A stretch of 5,790 nt of DNA, taken from positions 1 through 5,790 of the forward strand of contig JALOBD010000132.1 in the NCBI GenBank assembly GCA_023228445.1, read 5' to 3'. The position numbers and the translations under genes are program-made. The first letter of the stretch is position 1. Each line of letters opens with the position of its first letter. The notes under the pieces are model-generated. The model was not told the DNA's origin, searched no databases, and was given only the letters and a program-made list of their open reading frames with translations. Source of the DNA: Sphaerochaeta sp. GTDB taxonomy: Bacteria > Spirochaetota > Spirochaetia > Sphaerochaetales > Sphaerochaetaceae. Below, one piece after another: positions 4,444 through 5,790 of this stretch.

Positions 4444-5790
4444 TGACCTCAAAGAGCGGGACCAGATCCAAGCCAATGGAGAAGAGGAACAACTGTCCAT
4501 CAAAGAGATAGGCGACGTTGGCGAACGGCCTGAAGGGGAAGGAGGGCCCACCGAGGACCATCGCACCGGTGAGCGTCGCCCCCACCGCCCAGTTGTGTTG
4601 TATGTCCAAGTGACCGTTTCCAAGTGCAAACGCTTTCTGTACCTCCACCTCAAGGCCGGCTCCGGTCATCCCCCCGTAGGGGATGGGGATATCCAACCGT
4701 CCGAGCGGGAAGCGCAGACTTGCCGAGAGGCGAGCCAAAGCACTGCCCTTCAATGTAGGCGGGAAGGAGAAGAGTGGCACCCGAGCAACAGAAGGCGGGG
4801 TGACGGTTGCAACGGTGAGCACACCTTTGACCATCGCCGAGGAGGCGAAGAGTCGAGCCTGCCCCCCGAGGGAGAGGCTTGCAAGCATAACATCAAAGTC
4901 TGGGTACAGGAGGGTCGAAGCGGTGGCGGAGACGTTTGGTGCCCCAAAGAAGTCACTGCCTCGGCTGTCGCTCGACTGGATCACATACCTGATGGCAGCA
5001 GAGAGGCTTGCCTGGAGGACCGGCTTGCTGTAGGCGATCTCAACGCCTCCCTGTACCCGAAGCAGCTGCTGGGTCTTCACACTCGTCACATGCCACAGTG
5101 GGACATCGAGAACGGTGGCCAACGAGAGGGCCGGCCCATATGATTGGGCTTGGATGGCCAGGCCCAATGCACCGATGAGGGTTTGGTAGGAGAGGTCAGC
5201 CACCGGCTGCACGGTATCGATGGAGAGTCCGACCATGCCCACAAGGCTCTTTCGCCTGAGCAGACTGGTGAAGTGGAACCAGAGGCCCGGCTGGAAGCGG
5301 TTGGCATCGACGAAGGGGTATGGGAGGGCGAGGTTGAAGCGAAGGCGATCGGAGAAGGGCCGTGAGGGCAGGTGGGCAGGAGGCAGATACACCGGTCCGT
5401 CGAGAGGCGGTGACAGCTTGGCTGCAGCCGGTTCACCAGCCTTCCCCACTTTGATGACCATCCCATCAGAGGAGTAGCTTTGATAGTAGAGCACATCATC
5501 GATCATTGTGGCGTCATAGACACCATAGGAGTCGGTGAGCACTCTGCCAGAGGTCCTGCCATCGATGTCATAGCGGTACAACTCCCCCTCAGCGACGAAG
5601 AGGAGCGTATGGTCATCGATAAAACGTGGTCTGGAGAGCTCGCTGGAGGTAGGACCTGCGATGGGGGCAAGGTCCCTGCCATCGCCGAGCAGCAGCGTGC
5701 TGTTGCCCTCCTTGGCGGCGATGACCGCCACCTGCGAGCCATCGCTATTGAGTGCAGGCTCAAGAAAACTGGTGCGTTCTTCACGGTGCA
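4406..5790 (-). CDS. TolB/PD40-like beta-propeller fused to a C-terminal beta-barrel (N-terminus outside window)
   Basis: The minus-strand frame is open from the right edge to a TGA at 4408-4406, giving 460 visible residues. There is no stop between the in-frame GTG at 5731 and the edge, and the sequence before that GTG already forms a repeat (EPALNSDGSQVAV, residues 10-22), so the gene clearly begins further right. Residues 1-125 contain beta-propeller blades of the TolB/PD40 kind: EPALNSDG, then SRPRFIDDHTLLFV (52-65) followed by ELYRYDIDG (69-77), and VYDATMIDDVLYYQS (90-104). A Pro-rich linker (about 128-147) leads to roughly 300 residues of alternating strands such as PGLWFHFTSLL and QLFLFSIGLDLVPLFEV, which suggests an outer-membrane barrel, perhaps related to the surface-antigen/BamA superfamily. 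Such propeller-barrel fusions are known in diderms, with the propeller expected in the periplasm. The last dozen residues after the final strand lie antisense to paralogue 2 and look like a dispensable tail. The exact family is not recognised. Confidence 0.65.
   Translation of the reverse strand, partial: HREERTSFLEPALNSDGSQVAVIAAKEGNSTLLLGDGRDLAPIAGPTSSELSRPRFIDDHTLLFVAEGELYRYDIDGRTSGRVLTDSYGVYDATMIDDVLYYQSYSSDGMVIKVGKAGEPAAAKLSPPLDGPVYLPPAHLPSRPFSDRLRFNLALPYPFVDANRFQPGLWFHFTSLLRRKSLVGMVGLSIDTVQPVADLSYQTLIGALGLAIQAQSYGPALSLATVLDVPLWHVTSVKTQQLLRVQGGVEIAYSKPVLQASLSAAIRYVIQSSDSRGSDFFGAPNVSATASTLLYPDFDVMLASLSLGGQARLFASSAMVKGVLTVATVTPPSVARVPLFSFPPTLKGSALARLSASLRFPLGRLDIPIPYGGMTGAGLEVEVQKAFALGNGHLDIQHNWAVGATLTGAMVLGGPSFPFRPFANVAYLFDGQLFLFSIGLDLVPLFEVITLEKGHGRRPG

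Noticed and set aside
3736..4653. 305-codon minus-strand open frame antisense to paralogue 2
   Set aside because: It shadows the conserved paralogue 2 and the opposing gene; composition is low-complexity Glu/Gly/Val of the kind produced by GC-rich antisense frames, with no signal or domain.
4250..5143. 297-codon plus-strand open frame across the propeller-barrel gene
   Set aside because: Antisense shadow of a frame with clear PD40 repeats and barrel strands; no ribosome binding site or recognisable domain.

Overview
The window reads as chromosomal DNA of a diderm bacterium. Three proteins look like outer-membrane or envelope beta-barrels, and two of these have clear signal peptides. The base and codon style of the + strand genes (rich in CTC, ATC and ACC) and the gene types would fit a spirochaete of the Sphaerochaeta kind, but no marker gene here proves that, so the assignment is only a guess.

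Layout, left to right. (1) Positions 2-82 hold the last 26 codons of a + strand gene, perhaps an ABC-F type ATPase. (2) Positions 101-240 are a tandem array of fourteen 10-bp units, AGCCRGTAYC, lying between convergent gene ends. (3) A - strand gene (286-1635) encodes a 449-residue protein with a Schlafen-type AlbA_2 domain, a GHKL-ATPase-like domain and a C-terminal winged helix, in the style of COG2865 predicted regulators. It visibly has lower GC than the genes to its right. (4) Its promoter region (1670-1717) carries a second array: five near-perfect TATC-N-GATA dyads one helical turn apart, covering the spacer, -10 box and early leader. (5) Two + strand genes (1799-3097 and 3145-4443) are tandem paralogues of exactly 432 residues each. 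Both are exported barrel-like proteins with an Asn-Asp pair near the predicted mature N-terminus and a Gln-Asn-Leu-Leu-His motif, which resembles the active-site signature of the LpxR / DUF2219 lipid A 3'-O-deacylases. (6) A convergent - strand gene (4406 to beyond the right edge) encodes the C-terminal part of a TolB/PD40-like beta-propeller followed by a likely outer-membrane barrel. Its 3' end overlaps that of the second paralogue by 38 bp.

How the parts may work together. The right-hand three genes form an envelope cluster: two putative outer-membrane lipid-modifying or LpxR-derived barrels next to a propeller-barrel protein. The left-hand gene with its two 10-bp-period arrays looks like a separate, possibly mobile or accessory, self-regulating unit. 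The most notable signals are the phased dyad operator over the Schlafen-domain gene promoter, the different decamer array beyond its 3' end, and the divergent LpxR-like tandem pair. No RNA gene, CRISPR array, insertion sequence or convincing intrinsic terminator was seen, and no stretch over 300 bp lacks a gene.
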